A stretch of DNA of 64,000 nucleotides, taken from the NCBI RefSeq assembly GCF_000014565.1, contig NC_008268.1, positions 4,340,001 to 4,404,000 of the forward strand, given 5' to 3'. The notes beneath the pieces were generated by a model. The model made no database searches. It was given only the letters and a program-made list of their open reading frames with translations, and had not been told where the DNA came from. The translations under genes were made by a program, and so were the position numbers. Origin of the DNA: Rhodococcus jostii RHA1. GTDB lineage: Bacteria > Actinomycetota > Actinomycetes > Mycobacteriales > Mycobacteriaceae. Positions 24,577 through 32,850 of this stretch are shown one piece after another (position 1 is the first letter of the stretch; the number at the start of each line of letters is the position of its first letter).

Positions 24577-25116
24577 ATGGGTGCACAGCGCGCGGAAAAC
24601 AACAGCGCCTCCTCGGATCGGGCAGAGGATCTGGAGGGCTTCGGTGTCGCGGTAGTACACGAGGACGGCCGGTGGAAGGTCAAGGCCCTCACTTCGGCTG
24701 CTCTGACCAGTCTCAGCGTCGCGGAGGAGGAGCTTCGGGCCCTCCGTAGCGCGGGCGCGTTCTTCGGTCTGCTGGACGTGGACGACGAATTCTTCGTCGT
24801 GCTCCGGCCTGCGCCGTCGGGAACGCGTCTGCTGCTGTCCGACGCCACCGCGGCCATCGACTACGACATCGCCGCCGACGTCCTCGAGGCGCTCAACATC
24901 GAGGTCCCGGACATCGACCCGGACGAACTCGACGACATCGAGCCGTGGGAGGAGGGTGACCTGTCGCTGCTCGCCGACCTCGGTCTGCCCGAACCCGTTC
25001 TGGCTGTCATCACGTCCGAGACGGACCTGTATCCCGACGAGCAGCTCGGGATGATCGCGCAGCGGCTCGGGTTCACCACGGAGCTGGCCGGGGTTCTCGA
25101 CAAGCTTCCCCGGTAG
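24577..25116 (+). CDS. tRNA adenosine deaminase-associated protein
   Basis: 179-residue acidic protein (many Asp/Glu, e.g. VPDIDPDELDDIEPWEEGD), the actinobacterial family encoded next to tadA. FGVAVVHEDGRWKVKAL and FFGLLDVDDEFFVVLRP are conserved blocks. Function is unproven; the fixed linkage with tadA suggests a partner in tRNA wobble editing. The ATG at 24577 is divergent from tyrA, and tadA follows after 11 bases. Confidence 0.85.
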   Translation: MGAQRAENNSASSDRAEDLEGFGVAVVHEDGRWKVKALTSAALTSLSVAEEELRALRSAGAFFGLLDVDDEFFVVLRPAPSGTRLLLSDATAAIDYDIAADVLEALNIEVPDIDPDELDDIEPWEEGDLSLLADLGLPEPVLAVITSETDLYPDEQLGMIAQRLGFTTELAGVLDKLPR

Positions 25117-25127
25117 TTTCACGCGCC

Positions 25128-25586
25128 GTGACTCTTCAGGACGACGAGCGGATGATCCGCGCGGCGATCGAAGCGGCCCGCGCCGCCACCGACGCCGACG
25201 TGCCCGTGGGTGCGGTGGTGTTCGACGCCGACGGTGTGGAGGTGTCGCGGGCCGTGAACTCGCGGGAGGCGATGTCGGATCCGACGGCGCACGCCGAGAT
25301 CATCGCGTTGCGGGCCGCCGCGCGGGTATACGGCGACGGGTGGCGCCTCGAGGGGGCGACGCTCGCGGTTACGCTGGAGCCGTGCACGATGTGCGCGGGT
25401 GCGCTCGTGCTGGCCCGGATCTCCCGGGTGGTGTTCGGGGCGTGGGAGCCGAAGACCGGTGCCGTCGGCTCACTGTGGGATGTGGTCCGCGACCGCCGTC
25501 TCACCCACCGACCGCAGGTCAGGGGCGGTGTTCTCGAGGACGAATGCGCCGGCATCCTCGAAGACTTCTTTCGTGAGCGGCGCTGA
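25128..25586 (+). CDS. tadA: tRNA-specific adenosine deaminase
   Basis: 152-residue cytidine-deaminase-fold enzyme that converts A34 to inosine in tRNA-Arg(ACG), a substrate encoded at 6466 in this window. Zinc motifs are HAEIIALRAA and PCTMCAGALVLARI; VPVGAVVFD and FGAWEPKTGAVGSLWD are further family marks. The GTG start lies 11 bases after its partner gene. Confidence 0.95.
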   Translation: MTLQDDERMIRAAIEAARAATDADVPVGAVVFDADGVEVSRAVNSREAMSDPTAHAEIIALRAAARVYGDGWRLEGATLAVTLEPCTMCAGALVLARISRVVFGAWEPKTGAVGSLWDVVRDRRLTHRPQVRGGVLEDECAGILEDFFRERR

Positions 25587-25588
25587 CC

Positions 25589-25612
25589 GGTTTCAAACTC
25601 TTTCGTGGGGTA
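25589..25612 (+). promoter_or_regulatory. SigF/SigB-type stress promoter upstream of the CsbD gene
   Basis: GGTTT (25589-25593) and GGGTA (25608-25612) with a 14-base spacer match the general-stress sigma pattern GGTTT-N15-17-GGGTA of actinobacteria, one base short. It starts a leader of about 105 bases before the CsbD start codon. Confidence 0.55.
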
Positions 25613-25724
25613 CTCGACACAATGTGGCCGGGTCCGCATGACCCGTGCTTCTCTGGAGACAGGCGCCGACGAGGCGCCGCCGGACCCGTCCCCGGGTTCG
25701 AAATCGGATTCACGGAGGTATCTC

Positions 25725-25916
25725 GTGGGAATCGCAGACAAAGCTTCGAACAAGGCGGAAGACCTCAAGGGCCAGGCGAAGGAAGCCACCGGCAAAGCCA
25801 CTGGCGATCAGGACCTGCGCGACGAGGGCAAGGCCGACCAGGCGTCCTCGGCGGTGAAGGATGCCGGCGAGAAGGTCAAGGACACCGCCAAGAACCTCAA
25901 GGACAAGCTGACTTAA
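25725..25916 (+). CDS. CsbD-family stress protein
   Basis: 63-residue, highly charged helical protein: DKASNKAEDLKGQAKEATGK, then DLRDEGKADQASSAVKDAGE and KDTAKNLKDKL. This is the CsbD fold, a small general-stress protein (SigB-controlled in Bacillus). The GTG at 25725 follows GGAGG (25714-25718); longer in-frame starts give a Pro-rich extension foreign to the family. The upstream SigF/SigB-type promoter fits stress induction. Confidence 0.88.
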   Translation: MGIADKASNKAEDLKGQAKEATGKATGDQDLRDEGKADQASSAVKDAGEKVKDTAKNLKDKLT

Positions 25917-25971
25917 ACGGCTTCACCTGGCGATTTCGGGCTCGGGCGTCACATCCGGTAAAGTCACCGGC

Positions 25972-26062
25972 GGTGGCGTGTCCGAGCGGCCTAAGGAGCA
26001 CGCCTCGAAAGCGTGTGACGGGTAACCCCCGTCCGAGGGTTCAAATCCCTCCGCCACCGCCA
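25972..26062 (+). tRNA. tRNA-Ser (anticodon CGA)
   Basis: Acceptor stem GGTGGCG pairs with CGCCACC; anticodon stem-loop CACGC-CTCGAAA-GCGTG (CGA); long variable arm (GGGTAACCCCCGTCC); T-loop GGTTCAAATCC; CCA encoded at 26060-26062. It reads UCG. Confidence 0.97.
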
Positions 26063-26065
26063 AAG

Positions 26066-26098
26066 CTCCCCACCTGCACACGCAGGTGGGGAGTTTTT
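26066..26098 (+). terminator. Rho-independent terminator after tRNA-Ser(CGA)
   Basis: CTCCCCACCTGC and GCAGGTGGGGAG form a perfect 12-base stem with a 4-base loop, followed by TTTTT. Confidence 0.92.
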
Positions 26099-26153
26099 GT
26101 GTATCCGGGCCGGGAATGTTCGTTAGCGTGTCCTGGAGGGAAGGGGCACCGAC

Positions 26154-26948
26154 ATGCGCATCGACTCGACGGGCAGAACGGCGCTGGTCACCGGATCGAC
26201 GCAGGGCATCGGCGCCGCGATCGCAGCGGGCCTCGCCCGCTCCGGCGCGCGGGTGGCGATCAACGGCCGCACCGAGAGATCCGTGGGCGAGGCGATCGAA
26301 CGACTGCGGGCCGAGGTCCCGGACGGCGAATTCGTTCCGGCTGCCGCCGACGTCACGACGGACGAGGGCGCGCGGCGGGTCCTGGAGATCGTTCCGAGCG
26401 TCGACATCCTGGTCAACAACCTCGGGATCTTCGGCTCCCAGCCGGCCCTGGAGATCGACGACGACGAGTGGCGGCGTTACTTCGAGGTGAACGTGCTGTC
26501 CGCGATCCGGCTGACCCGCCTGGTCCTGCCCGGCATGGTCGAACGGTCCTGGGGCCGGGTCCTCGACATCGCCAGTGACTCCGCGATCGTCATTCCCGCC
26601 GAGATGATCCATTACGGGATGTCGAAGACGGCGCTGCTGGCGGTCTCGCGGGGATTCGCGAAAGAGGCGGCGGGGACGGGTGTCACGGTCAATTCGGTTC
26701 TGGCCGGCCCAACCCACACGGGCGGTGTGGAGGATTTCGTCTACAGCCTGGTCGACACGGACCTGCCGTGGGACGAGGCGCAGCGCGAGTTCATGAAGAA
26801 GTACCGGCCGCAGTCGTTGCTGCAGCGCCTCATCGAGCCGGAGGAGATCGCGAACATGGTCGTCTACCTCAGTTCGGCGCAGGCGTCGGCGACCACCGGT
26901 GCCGCGGTGCGGGTCGACGGCGGCTATATCGATTCCATCGTCCCGTGA
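26154..26948 (+). CDS. SDR-family oxidoreductase
   Basis: 264-residue classical SDR: TGSTQGIGAAIA cofactor motif, NNLGIF, catalytic Ser in LDIASDSA, and YGMSKTAL (Tyr-x3-Lys). The segment before the C-terminus (QREFMKKYRPQSLLQRLIEP) and GGYIDSIVP ending are typical of 3-oxoacyl-ACP-reductase-like SDRs. The substrate is unknown. Confidence 0.88.
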   Translation: MRIDSTGRTALVTGSTQGIGAAIAAGLARSGARVAINGRTERSVGEAIERLRAEVPDGEFVPAAADVTTDEGARRVLEIVPSVDILVNNLGIFGSQPALEIDDDEWRRYFEVNVLSAIRLTRLVLPGMVERSWGRVLDIASDSAIVIPAEMIHYGMSKTALLAVSRGFAKEAAGTGVTVNSVLAGPTHTGGVEDFVYSLVDTDLPWDEAQREFMKKYRPQSLLQRLIEPEEIANMVVYLSSAQASATTGAAVRVDGGYIDSIVP

Positions 26949-27018
26949 CCGCCGGTTCACAGCACTCTCGCAGGTCGTACCGAGTGACATCCATTGAAGC
27001 TGCAACTAGCCTGATCTC

Positions 27019-27702
27019 ATGAAAAAGCTGTGGTGGTTGGTCGGCGCAGTTGTCATCGTCGTGATCGCGGTGCTGGTGGGACCGTGGTTCTACGGCCAAT
27101 TCATCGCAGAGGACGACGCACCGGCGGCCTCGGTGTCGACCGAGGGTGCGGAGGCGGCCACCGGATCGGTCGACGGGCAGTGGACCGTCACACCGGGTCA
27201 GGGCTCCAACCAGACTGCGGCGGGGTACACCGTCCACGAGATCCTCAACGGCGCGAGCGTCACGGTGGTCGGGTCGACCGCCGACGTGACCGGCAACGCG
27301 ACCGTCGAGGATGAGAAACTCACCGCGGGCGAGGTGACCGTGCAGGTGGCGACCATCGCGACCGATCAGTCCCGCCGCGACAACCAGTTCCGCGGCAACG
27401 TCATGGACACCGGGACGTTCCCGACCGCCACGTTCACCGTCGATTCCCCGGTCGATCTGTCCGGGCTGCCTGCGGACGGCTCCGTGGGAACGGTCTCAGC
27501 CCAGGGCACGCTGACGCTCAAGGGGCAGTCGCGTCCGGTGACGGTCGACATCGACGTGCTGCGTTCCGGCGACGACCTCATCGCCTCGGGCAGCATCCCG
27601 GTCACCTGGACGGACTTCGGTGTGACGCCGCCGTCACTGGGCTTCGTGACCGTGGACGGCAACGGCACGGTCGACTTCCTGGTCAGCTTCGCGCGTTCCT
27701 GA
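27019..27702 (+). CDS. YceI-family membrane-anchored lipocalin-like protein
   Basis: 227 residues. An N-terminal transmembrane helix (LWWLVGAVVIVVIAVLVGPW) anchors an extracellular YceI domain, an eight-stranded barrel that binds isoprenoid-like lipids: GQWTVTPGQGSNQTAAGYTVHE, RRDNQFRGNVMDTGTFPTATF, and LTLKGQSRPVTVDIDV. It converges on the sterol-desaturase-like gene with a 69-base tail overlap. Confidence 0.88.
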   Translation: MKKLWWLVGAVVIVVIAVLVGPWFYGQFIAEDDAPAASVSTEGAEAATGSVDGQWTVTPGQGSNQTAAGYTVHEILNGASVTVVGSTADVTGNATVEDEKLTAGEVTVQVATIATDQSRRDNQFRGNVMDTGTFPTATFTVDSPVDLSGLPADGSVGTVSAQGTLTLKGQSRPVTVDIDVLRSGDDLIASGSIPVTWTDFGVTPPSLGFVTVDGNGTVDFLVSFARS

Positions 27703-28582
27703 CGGCGCCCAGCCGGGCGGCCCGAACACGTAGCCCAGCTTGTCGCGCGACGACGACGCCCGGCGCCAGTCGCGGACGATGGCACCGTATTCGCGGGTCT
27801 GCAGCTTCCAGATGCTGTAGGTGCCCACCGGTGTGGTGAGGCCGTAGGTGGGGCGGTGGGTTTCGGGTTGGAACGTGCCGAACATCCGGTCCCACACGAT
27901 GAGGATGCCTGCGTAGTTGCGGTCGAGGTATTCGGGGTCGCAGCCGTGGTGAACGCGGTGATGCGAGGGAGTGTTGAACACGAACTCGACGGGCCGGGCC
28001 AGCTTGTCGATGCGCTCGGTGTGGACGAAGAATTGGTAGACGAGGTTCACGGAGAATCCGATGAACACCATCCACGGCGGAATGCCGATCAGCGGCAACG
28101 GAATCCACATCAGGATTTCGGCGCTGTTGTTCCACTTCTGGCGGAGCGCGGTGGAGAAGTTGAAGTACTCACTCGAATGGTGTGCCTGGTGGGTGGCCCA
28201 GATCAGGCGGATGCGGTGCGCCATCCGGTGATACGCGTAGAACAGCGCGTCGACACCGAGGATGAGGATCACCCACGTGTACCAGGCGTCCGCGGGTAGG
28301 TGCCACGGCGCGACGTACACCCAGATGGCGGAGTACCCGATCAGGGCCAGTAGCTTCCAGAACGTGGTCGTCAGGATTGACACGGCGCCCATCGACACGC
28401 TCGCCCGCGCGTCGCGGCGCTCGTAACCGTCCGTCGGGGTCGAACGTCGCGTCCTCGAGGTGCCGGGCCGCGAACCATTCGATGGCGAGGAACAGCACGA
28501 ACGCCGGGATGGCCAGCGTCACCGGCTCGTGCAGGGGCGTCAGCAGCGCCGAATTCCACGCCGACGTCACGGTCTCCCACAT
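27634..28582 (-). pseudogene. Sterol desaturase/fatty acid hydroxylase-family gene with a frameshift
   Basis: The N-terminal part (MWETVTSAWNSALLTPLHEP, then FLAIEWFAARHLED) and the rest (GYERRDARASVSMGAVSIL onward) are in different frames; the switch is at about 28426-28437. The remainder holds the diiron histidine boxes HRMAH, HQAHH and SHHRVHH of membrane hydroxylases. The whole span (949 bases) is one base over a multiple of three. If the shift is real, translation could restart at the in-frame ATG at 28398 and keep all histidine boxes but lose the first membrane span. Substrates of the family are sterols, fatty acids or carotenoids. Confidence 0.75.
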
Positions 28583-28750
28583 GCTGCTTCCTCCACACAA
28601 GACGATCGTCCAGTTCAATGTACCTCGGAGTGACACGCATCACTATCCGCCCCGATCCGAACAGGGAAATAAAAGTGATCATGAGATGCGCACTTTGCCG
28701 CGAAGAATGAATTCCGTCAGCAAGAACCGGATCAGGCGAAAGGACTCATC

Positions 28751-29167
28751 ATGTTGCGAGGACTCATTACCGTCAGCCTCTTCGCCGACGACATCCCGGC
28801 GGCCCGCGAGTGGTACTGCGCCCTGCTCGGTATCACCCCGTACTTCGAACGCCCCGACTCCGAGAACCCGGCGTACATCGAGTACCGGATCGGGGATTAC
28901 CAGCACGAGCTCGGCATCATCGACCGTCGGTACGCCCCGCACGGAGCCGCGGACGGCCCGTCCGGCGTGGTGGTGTTCTGGCACGTCGACGACGTGACCG
29001 CCGCCGTCGAGAAGCTGCTCACGATGGGGGCGAAAGAGCACGAGCCGCGCACCGAACGAGAGTCGGGATTCGTCACCGCCTCCGTCGTGGACCCGTTCGG
29101 CAACATCCTCGGCGTCATGTACAACCCGCACTACCTGGACGTCCTGGGTTCGCGCGGCGAAGCGTGA
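28751..29167 (+). CDS. Glyoxalase/VOC-family protein
   Basis: 138-residue vicinal-oxygen-chelate protein with two beta-alpha-beta-beta-beta modules: LITVSLFADDIPAAREWYCALLG, YIEYRIGDYQHELGIID, FWHVDDVTAAVEKLLTMGA, and VVDPFGNILGVMYNPHY. Metal ligands (His in QHELG and WHVDD, Glu/Asn near the end) are plausible. The substrate is unknown. It is followed after 37 bases by the Rrf2 regulator. Confidence 0.82.
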   Translation: MLRGLITVSLFADDIPAAREWYCALLGITPYFERPDSENPAYIEYRIGDYQHELGIIDRRYAPHGAADGPSGVVVFWHVDDVTAAVEKLLTMGAKEHEPRTERESGFVTASVVDPFGNILGVMYNPHYLDVLGSRGEA

Positions 29168-29204
29168 GTTGCCCGTTTTCATACTTGGATGGTAGGAATT
29201 CGGT

Positions 29205-29702
29205 GTGCACATCACCGCAAAGGTGGACTACGCCGTGCGGACGCTGATCGAACTGGCCGCTGCCGGGCCGTCCCCGTCCAAGGCCGAGTTCCTGGCACAG
29301 TCGCAGACCATTCCGCACAAGTTCCTCGAGGCCGTCCTCGCCGATCTCCGGCGCGGGGGACTGGTCAACAGCAGACGCGGACCCGACGGCGGCTACTGGC
29401 TGGCCCGGCCCGCCGAGGACATCACGATCGCCGACGTCATCCGGACCGTCGAGGGTCCGCTGGCGTCGGTGCGGGGGGAGCGCCCCGAGGACGTCGACTA
29501 CTGCGGGCCGGCCGCCAAACTGCAGGACGTGTGGATCGCGGTGCGGGTGAACCTGCGCGCCGTGCTCGAAAACGTGAGCCTCGCGGACGTGGCGAACGGG
29601 CAGCTGCCGGGTTTCCTCACCACCCTGACGTCCGACCCGGGGGCCTGGGAGCGTCGCACCCGGCCGGCTACGACGGCTGACGAGGGCGCAGCGCGCGGCT
29701 GA
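29205..29702 (+). CDS. Rrf2-family transcriptional regulator without an Fe-S cysteine cluster
   Basis: 165-residue regulator: VHITAKVDYAVRTLIELAAA, HKFLEAVLADLRRGGLVNSRRGPDGGYWLARP (HTH and wing), ITIADVIRTVEGPLA. IscR, NsrR and RsrR use three cysteines in the following loop; only one (DYCGP) is present here, so cluster binding is unlikely. It is probably linked to the VOC gene upstream. The start is GTG, possibly leaderless. The 3' end overlaps the convergent IclR gene by 35 bases. Confidence 0.85.
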   Translation: MHITAKVDYAVRTLIELAAAGPSPSKAEFLAQSQTIPHKFLEAVLADLRRGGLVNSRRGPDGGYWLARPAEDITIADVIRTVEGPLASVRGERPEDVDYCGPAAKLQDVWIAVRVNLRAVLENVSLADVANGQLPGFLTTLTSDPGAWERRTRPATTADEGAARG

Positions 29703-30420
29703 TCGTCCGGCCGGCCGCACGCACCAGCGGGACCAGCGCGTTCAGTGACGCGTTCTCCGCCGACACCACCAGCGACACAGCCGCGACCGCCGCTCCGGGA
29801 CGCTCGAAGATCGGGGCCGCGACGGAGACCGCGTCCATGGTCACCTGACGATCACTGATCGCGACCTCGGATCGGCGGATCTCGGCGAGTGTCCGCCGCA
29901 GAACGACGGGGTCGGTGACGGTCCGGTCGGTGAACTTCTCGATCGGCCTGCTCAGCACCTGCTCCTGCACGTCGGCGGGCATGTACGCGAGCAGGGCGAG
30001 GCCGATGCCGGACGCCGTCAGCGGGAACCTGCCGCCGACGCGGGTCTGGACGGGCACGGCCTTCTGTCCGGCGATGCGTTCGACGAACACGACCTCGGTG
30101 CCCTCGGCGATGCCGAGCTGGACGTTCTCCCGCGTGATCTGCGACAGGTCCTCCATCACCGGCATCGCCAGTTCGCGCAGCATCGTGCCGCGCGGGGCGA
30201 GCGAGGCGATCTCCCACAGCTTGAGCCCGACCGTGAAGCGGCCGCTGCTGTCACGTTCGAGGGCGCCCCATTCGATGAGGTCGCTGGTCAGCCGGTGCAC
30301 GGTGCTCAGCGGGTATCCGGACTTCCGCGACAGATCGCTGAGGGTCAGCCGCGGCGTGGACGGGGTGAAGAGCTCGAGGAGCCGCAAGGAGCGAATGGTC
30401 ACCGATCCGGTGATCGCCAT
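29668..30420 (-). CDS. IclR-family transcriptional regulator
   Basis: 250 residues: winged HTH (LRLLELFTPSTPRLTLSDLS, SGYPLSTVHRLTSDLIEWGAL) and an IclR effector domain (ITRENVQLGIAEGTEVVFVE, FPLTASGIGLALLAYMP, GAAVAAVSLVVSAENASL). It lies 15 bases downstream of vanB on the same strand and is likely co-transcribed with the demethylase genes, which it may control in response to an aromatic acid. Confidence 0.9.
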   Translation of the reverse strand: MAITGSVTIRSLRLLELFTPSTPRLTLSDLSRKSGYPLSTVHRLTSDLIEWGALERDSSGRFTVGLKLWEIASLAPRGTMLRELAMPVMEDLSQITRENVQLGIAEGTEVVFVERIAGQKAVPVQTRVGGRFPLTASGIGLALLAYMPADVQEQVLSRPIEKFTDRTVTDPVVLRRTLAEIRRSEVAISDRQVTMDAVSVAAPIFERPGAAVAAVSLVVSAENASLNALVPLVRAAGRTISRALRPRQPS

Positions 30421-30435
30421 TGCTCGTTCTCCGTC

Positions 30436-31395
30436 TCACAGTTCCAGCGTCAGACGTGGACAGCTCGCACGCGAGACGCAGATCATCATGGTGTCGTTGG
30501 CAGCCTGCTCGTCCGCTGTGAGCAGGGAATCCCGGTGATCGACAGTACCGCCGAGCACGGCCGTCTCGCAGGTTCCGCAGGTCCCCTCCTCGCAGGACGA
30601 CAGCACCTGGACGCCGGCGGCGGTGACGGCCTGCAGGATCGACTGCTCGGGTGCCACCGTCACGGTCTTGCCGCTCAGCCTCAGCTCCACCTCGAACCCC
30701 TCGGCCCGAACCGGTTCCTCGAGATCCTTCGCCGCGAAGCGCTCGATGTGCAGCGTGCCGGACGGCCAGCTGTCGCAGTGACCGGTGACGGCGTCGAGCA
30801 GCGGCGCGGGCCCGCAGCAGTAGACGAGGGTGTTCTCCCGGACGTCGCCGAGCAGCCCCGGTAGGTCGATGAGGCCGTGCTCGTCCTCGGGGTGGACCAC
30901 CACCCGGTCGCCGAACCGCTCGGCGAGTGCGTCGGCGAACGCCATCGAACTGCGGCTGCGTCCGCCGTAGACGAGGGTCCAGTCGGCGCCGGCGTTCTCC
31001 GCGGCGTGCGCCATGGTGAGGATCGGCGTGATCCCGATGCCGCCCGCGACGAACACGTACCGCGGTGACGGCTCGAGCTCGAAATGGTTGCGCGGTCCCC
31101 GGACCGTGACGTGGTCGCCCTCGCTCAGCTTGTCGTGCACGAACTGCGAGCCGCCGCGGCCCATCGCCTCCCGCAGCACGGCGACGCGCCAGGTCCCGGT
31201 GTCGGCCGGGTCGCCGCACAGCGAGTACTGGCGGGTGAGCTCCGGCGTCAGCACCAGATCGATGTGCGCACCCGGCGTCCACGCGGGCAGGGCGGCGCCG
31301 GACGGGTCGCGGAACTCCAGGACGACGACGCCGTCGGCGCCGGTGGTCTTGGAGGTCAGCTCCAGCTCGCGCACGGGTTCGGGTGGGATAGGCAT
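30436..31395 (-). CDS. vanB: Oxygenase reductase (vanillate demethylase reductase-like, VanB)
   Basis: 319-residue class-IA-type reductase that passes electrons from NAD(P)H to a Rieske oxygenase. Domains in order: flavin-binding barrel with RQYSLCGDPADTGTWRVAVL; nucleotide domain with FVAGGIGITPILTMAHAA and VYCCGPAPLLDAV; and a C-terminal plant-type [2Fe-2S] domain with CEEGTCGTC and a fourth Cys in MMICVSRA. It sits in the operon vanA-orf76-vanB-iclR. Confidence 0.9.
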   Translation of the reverse strand: MPIPPEPVRELELTSKTTGADGVVVLEFRDPSGAALPAWTPGAHIDLVLTPELTRQYSLCGDPADTGTWRVAVLREAMGRGGSQFVHDKLSEGDHVTVRGPRNHFELEPSPRYVFVAGGIGITPILTMAHAAENAGADWTLVYGGRSRSSMAFADALAERFGDRVVVHPEDEHGLIDLPGLLGDVRENTLVYCCGPAPLLDAVTGHCDSWPSGTLHIERFAAKDLEEPVRAEGFEVELRLSGKTVTVAPEQSILQAVTAAGVQVLSSCEEGTCGTCETAVLGGTVDHRDSLLTADEQAANDTMMICVSRASCPRLTLEL

Positions 31396-31410
31396 GGCGG
31401 TCTCTCCGGG

Positions 31411-31641
31411 TCAGACGGGAACGGGAGCGGATTCCGGCGCCGCGGGCAGCGGCGTGGCAGGCGCCGGCGGATCGGCGGGGTGGTGTCCCTCGGGGTGGGC
31501 GAGCAACCACTCCCAGAGGGCGGCGGGTTCTTCCGCCACGTGGCGCGCGCCGCAGTGGCACTCGCCCTCGAGCAGGTCCGACCCCGGAAGCCAGACGATG
31601 CGCATCACGTTGGCCCCGCGGAGCATCCTCGTCGGTTCCAC
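31411..31641 (-). CDS. Small protein between vanA and vanB, CxC motif
   Basis: 76 residues (or 64 from an in-frame ATG at 31605, MRIVWLPGSDLLEGE). The first half is structured (LLEGECHCGARHVAEEPAAL, WEWLLAHPEGHH) with a Cys-x-Cys and several histidines; the second half is Pro/Ala-rich and probably disordered. The GTG start lies 3 bases after the vanA stop, and vanB starts 15 bases after its end, so it is embedded in the operon. I do not recognise a family. A metal-binding accessory or assembly role is only a guess. Confidence 0.6.
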   Translation of the reverse strand: MEPTRMLRGANVMRIVWLPGSDLLEGECHCGARHVAEEPAALWEWLLAHPEGHHPADPPAPATPLPAAPESAPVPV

Positions 31642-31644
31642 GGC

Positions 31645-32715
31645 TCAGCCCACCGCCGCGGTGACGGCCTGCGGCGCGTCGACCAGCTTCTTCAGGATCC
31701 GCCGAGCGCCGAGGCCGCCGGCGTCGATGTTGATCGACAGCTCCTGGTAGCCGTCCTTCTCCGTGTCGAGCGCCTTGTGCAGAATGTTCAGCGCCACGAC
31801 GTCCTGCATCACGACGGTCCGGTTGTTCTCGGCGAGGAACGTCGTGACGGCGTCGTCGCCGAGTGCGAAGTCGCGGGCCACGGCCCAGAAGTCGAGGGTG
31901 GAATTCTCCGTCGACGGGGTGATCGCGTAGACGATCTCGCTGTGGAACGCGTGCGGGTCGGAGCCGTCGTCGCCGGGCAGGGGCGCGCCGATCGGGGCGA
32001 TGCGGCTGTGCAGCAGGTACAGGCACGGCGGCGTGTACTCGATGTCCTGCCAGCGGGTGATGCGTCCCTCGATGCCCGTGGACTTGGAGTAGAACGGCGG
32101 GCACTCGGCGTCGTCCATGTGCCGGGACACGTAGATGACGTTCCGGTCCTCGTCGATCTCCGTGGTGATCGGGGTTTCCGCCACCTCGGGGGTGCCGATG
32201 TAGCCGCCGTGCAGGTACGTCTCGTGCGACAGGTCCATCAGGTTGTCGACGAGCAGGCCGTAGTTGCAGTCGATCGGTTCCATGCCGCTGACCACGGTGT
32301 AGTCGGGGGAATCCATCCACGGCGCGCGGGGGATGCGCGTCGGGTCGCCCTGCTGGGGGTTCTGCGGGTCGGCGATCCAGACCCACACGAACGAGTCCTG
32401 CTCGACCACCTGGTACGAGCGCAGCCGCGCGGTGCGGGGGACGCGTGCCTGGCCGGGCACGAACACGCAACCGCCGTCGCTGCCGTAGGTGAAACCGTGA
32501 TAGCCGCAGACCACCTTGTCGCCGTCGAGCCGGCTCGGCGCTTCGGACAGCGGGTAGCGGCGGTGCACGCACCGGTCGCTCATCGCGACGGCCTCGCCGG
32601 CCTCGGTCCGCCAGAACAGGATCGGCTCCTCGCAGATGGTGCGGGAGAACAGTTCGCGTCCGACCTCACGGCCGTAGGCTGCGACGTACCACTGGTTGCG
32701 GGCGATCGTGGACAT
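31645..32715 (-). CDS. vanA: Rieske-type aromatic O-demethylase oxygenase (VanA-like)
   Basis: 356-residue oxygenase component. The Rieske [2Fe-2S] ligands are Cys49/His51 (CVHRRYPLSEAP) and Cys70/His73 (VCGYHGF). The non-heme iron motif is in DNLMDLSHETYLHGGYIG (two His, with an Asp near LDFWAVARDF). Its overall pattern, including ECPPFYSKSTGIEGRITRWQ, follows vanillate O-demethylases, which convert vanillate to protocatechuate plus formaldehyde. Related methoxybenzoate or phenylpropanoid demethylases are an alternative. It is the first gene of the operon. Confidence 0.85.
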   Translation of the reverse strand: MSTIARNQWYVAAYGREVGRELFSRTICEEPILFWRTEAGEAVAMSDRCVHRRYPLSEAPSRLDGDKVVCGYHGFTYGSDGGCVFVPGQARVPRTARLRSYQVVEQDSFVWVWIADPQNPQQGDPTRIPRAPWMDSPDYTVVSGMEPIDCNYGLLVDNLMDLSHETYLHGGYIGTPEVAETPITTEIDEDRNVIYVSRHMDDAECPPFYSKSTGIEGRITRWQDIEYTPPCLYLLHSRIAPIGAPLPGDDGSDPHAFHSEIVYAITPSTENSTLDFWAVARDFALGDDAVTTFLAENNRTVVMQDVVALNILHKALDTEKDGYQELSINIDAGGLGARRILKKLVDAPQAVTAAVG

Positions 32716-32827
32716 GGGGCCTCCGGAATATGCTGGGCTGCTGCGTTATTCGTGACGCCAGACTCGGTGGTGCGTCGGCGTCGTCTCCACCACTGTGCGG
32801 CACCGGAGGTGATCCACCACACTCGGT

Positions 32828-32842
32828 TTCCGAATGTCGGAA
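32828..32842. promoter_or_regulatory. Candidate IclR operator upstream of vanA
   Basis: Perfect palindrome TTCCGA-ATG-TCGGAA about 113 bases upstream of the vanA start and 8 bases beyond the end of the methyltransferase gene. Palindromes with TCCGA/TCGGA half sites are compatible with IclR-family operators. The stem is too weak for a terminator. Confidence 0.45.
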
Positions 32843-32850
32843 GGGTTTCG

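Noticed and set aside
29205..29702. Fe-S sensing IscR/NsrR protein
   Set aside because: Only one of the three cluster cysteines is present.
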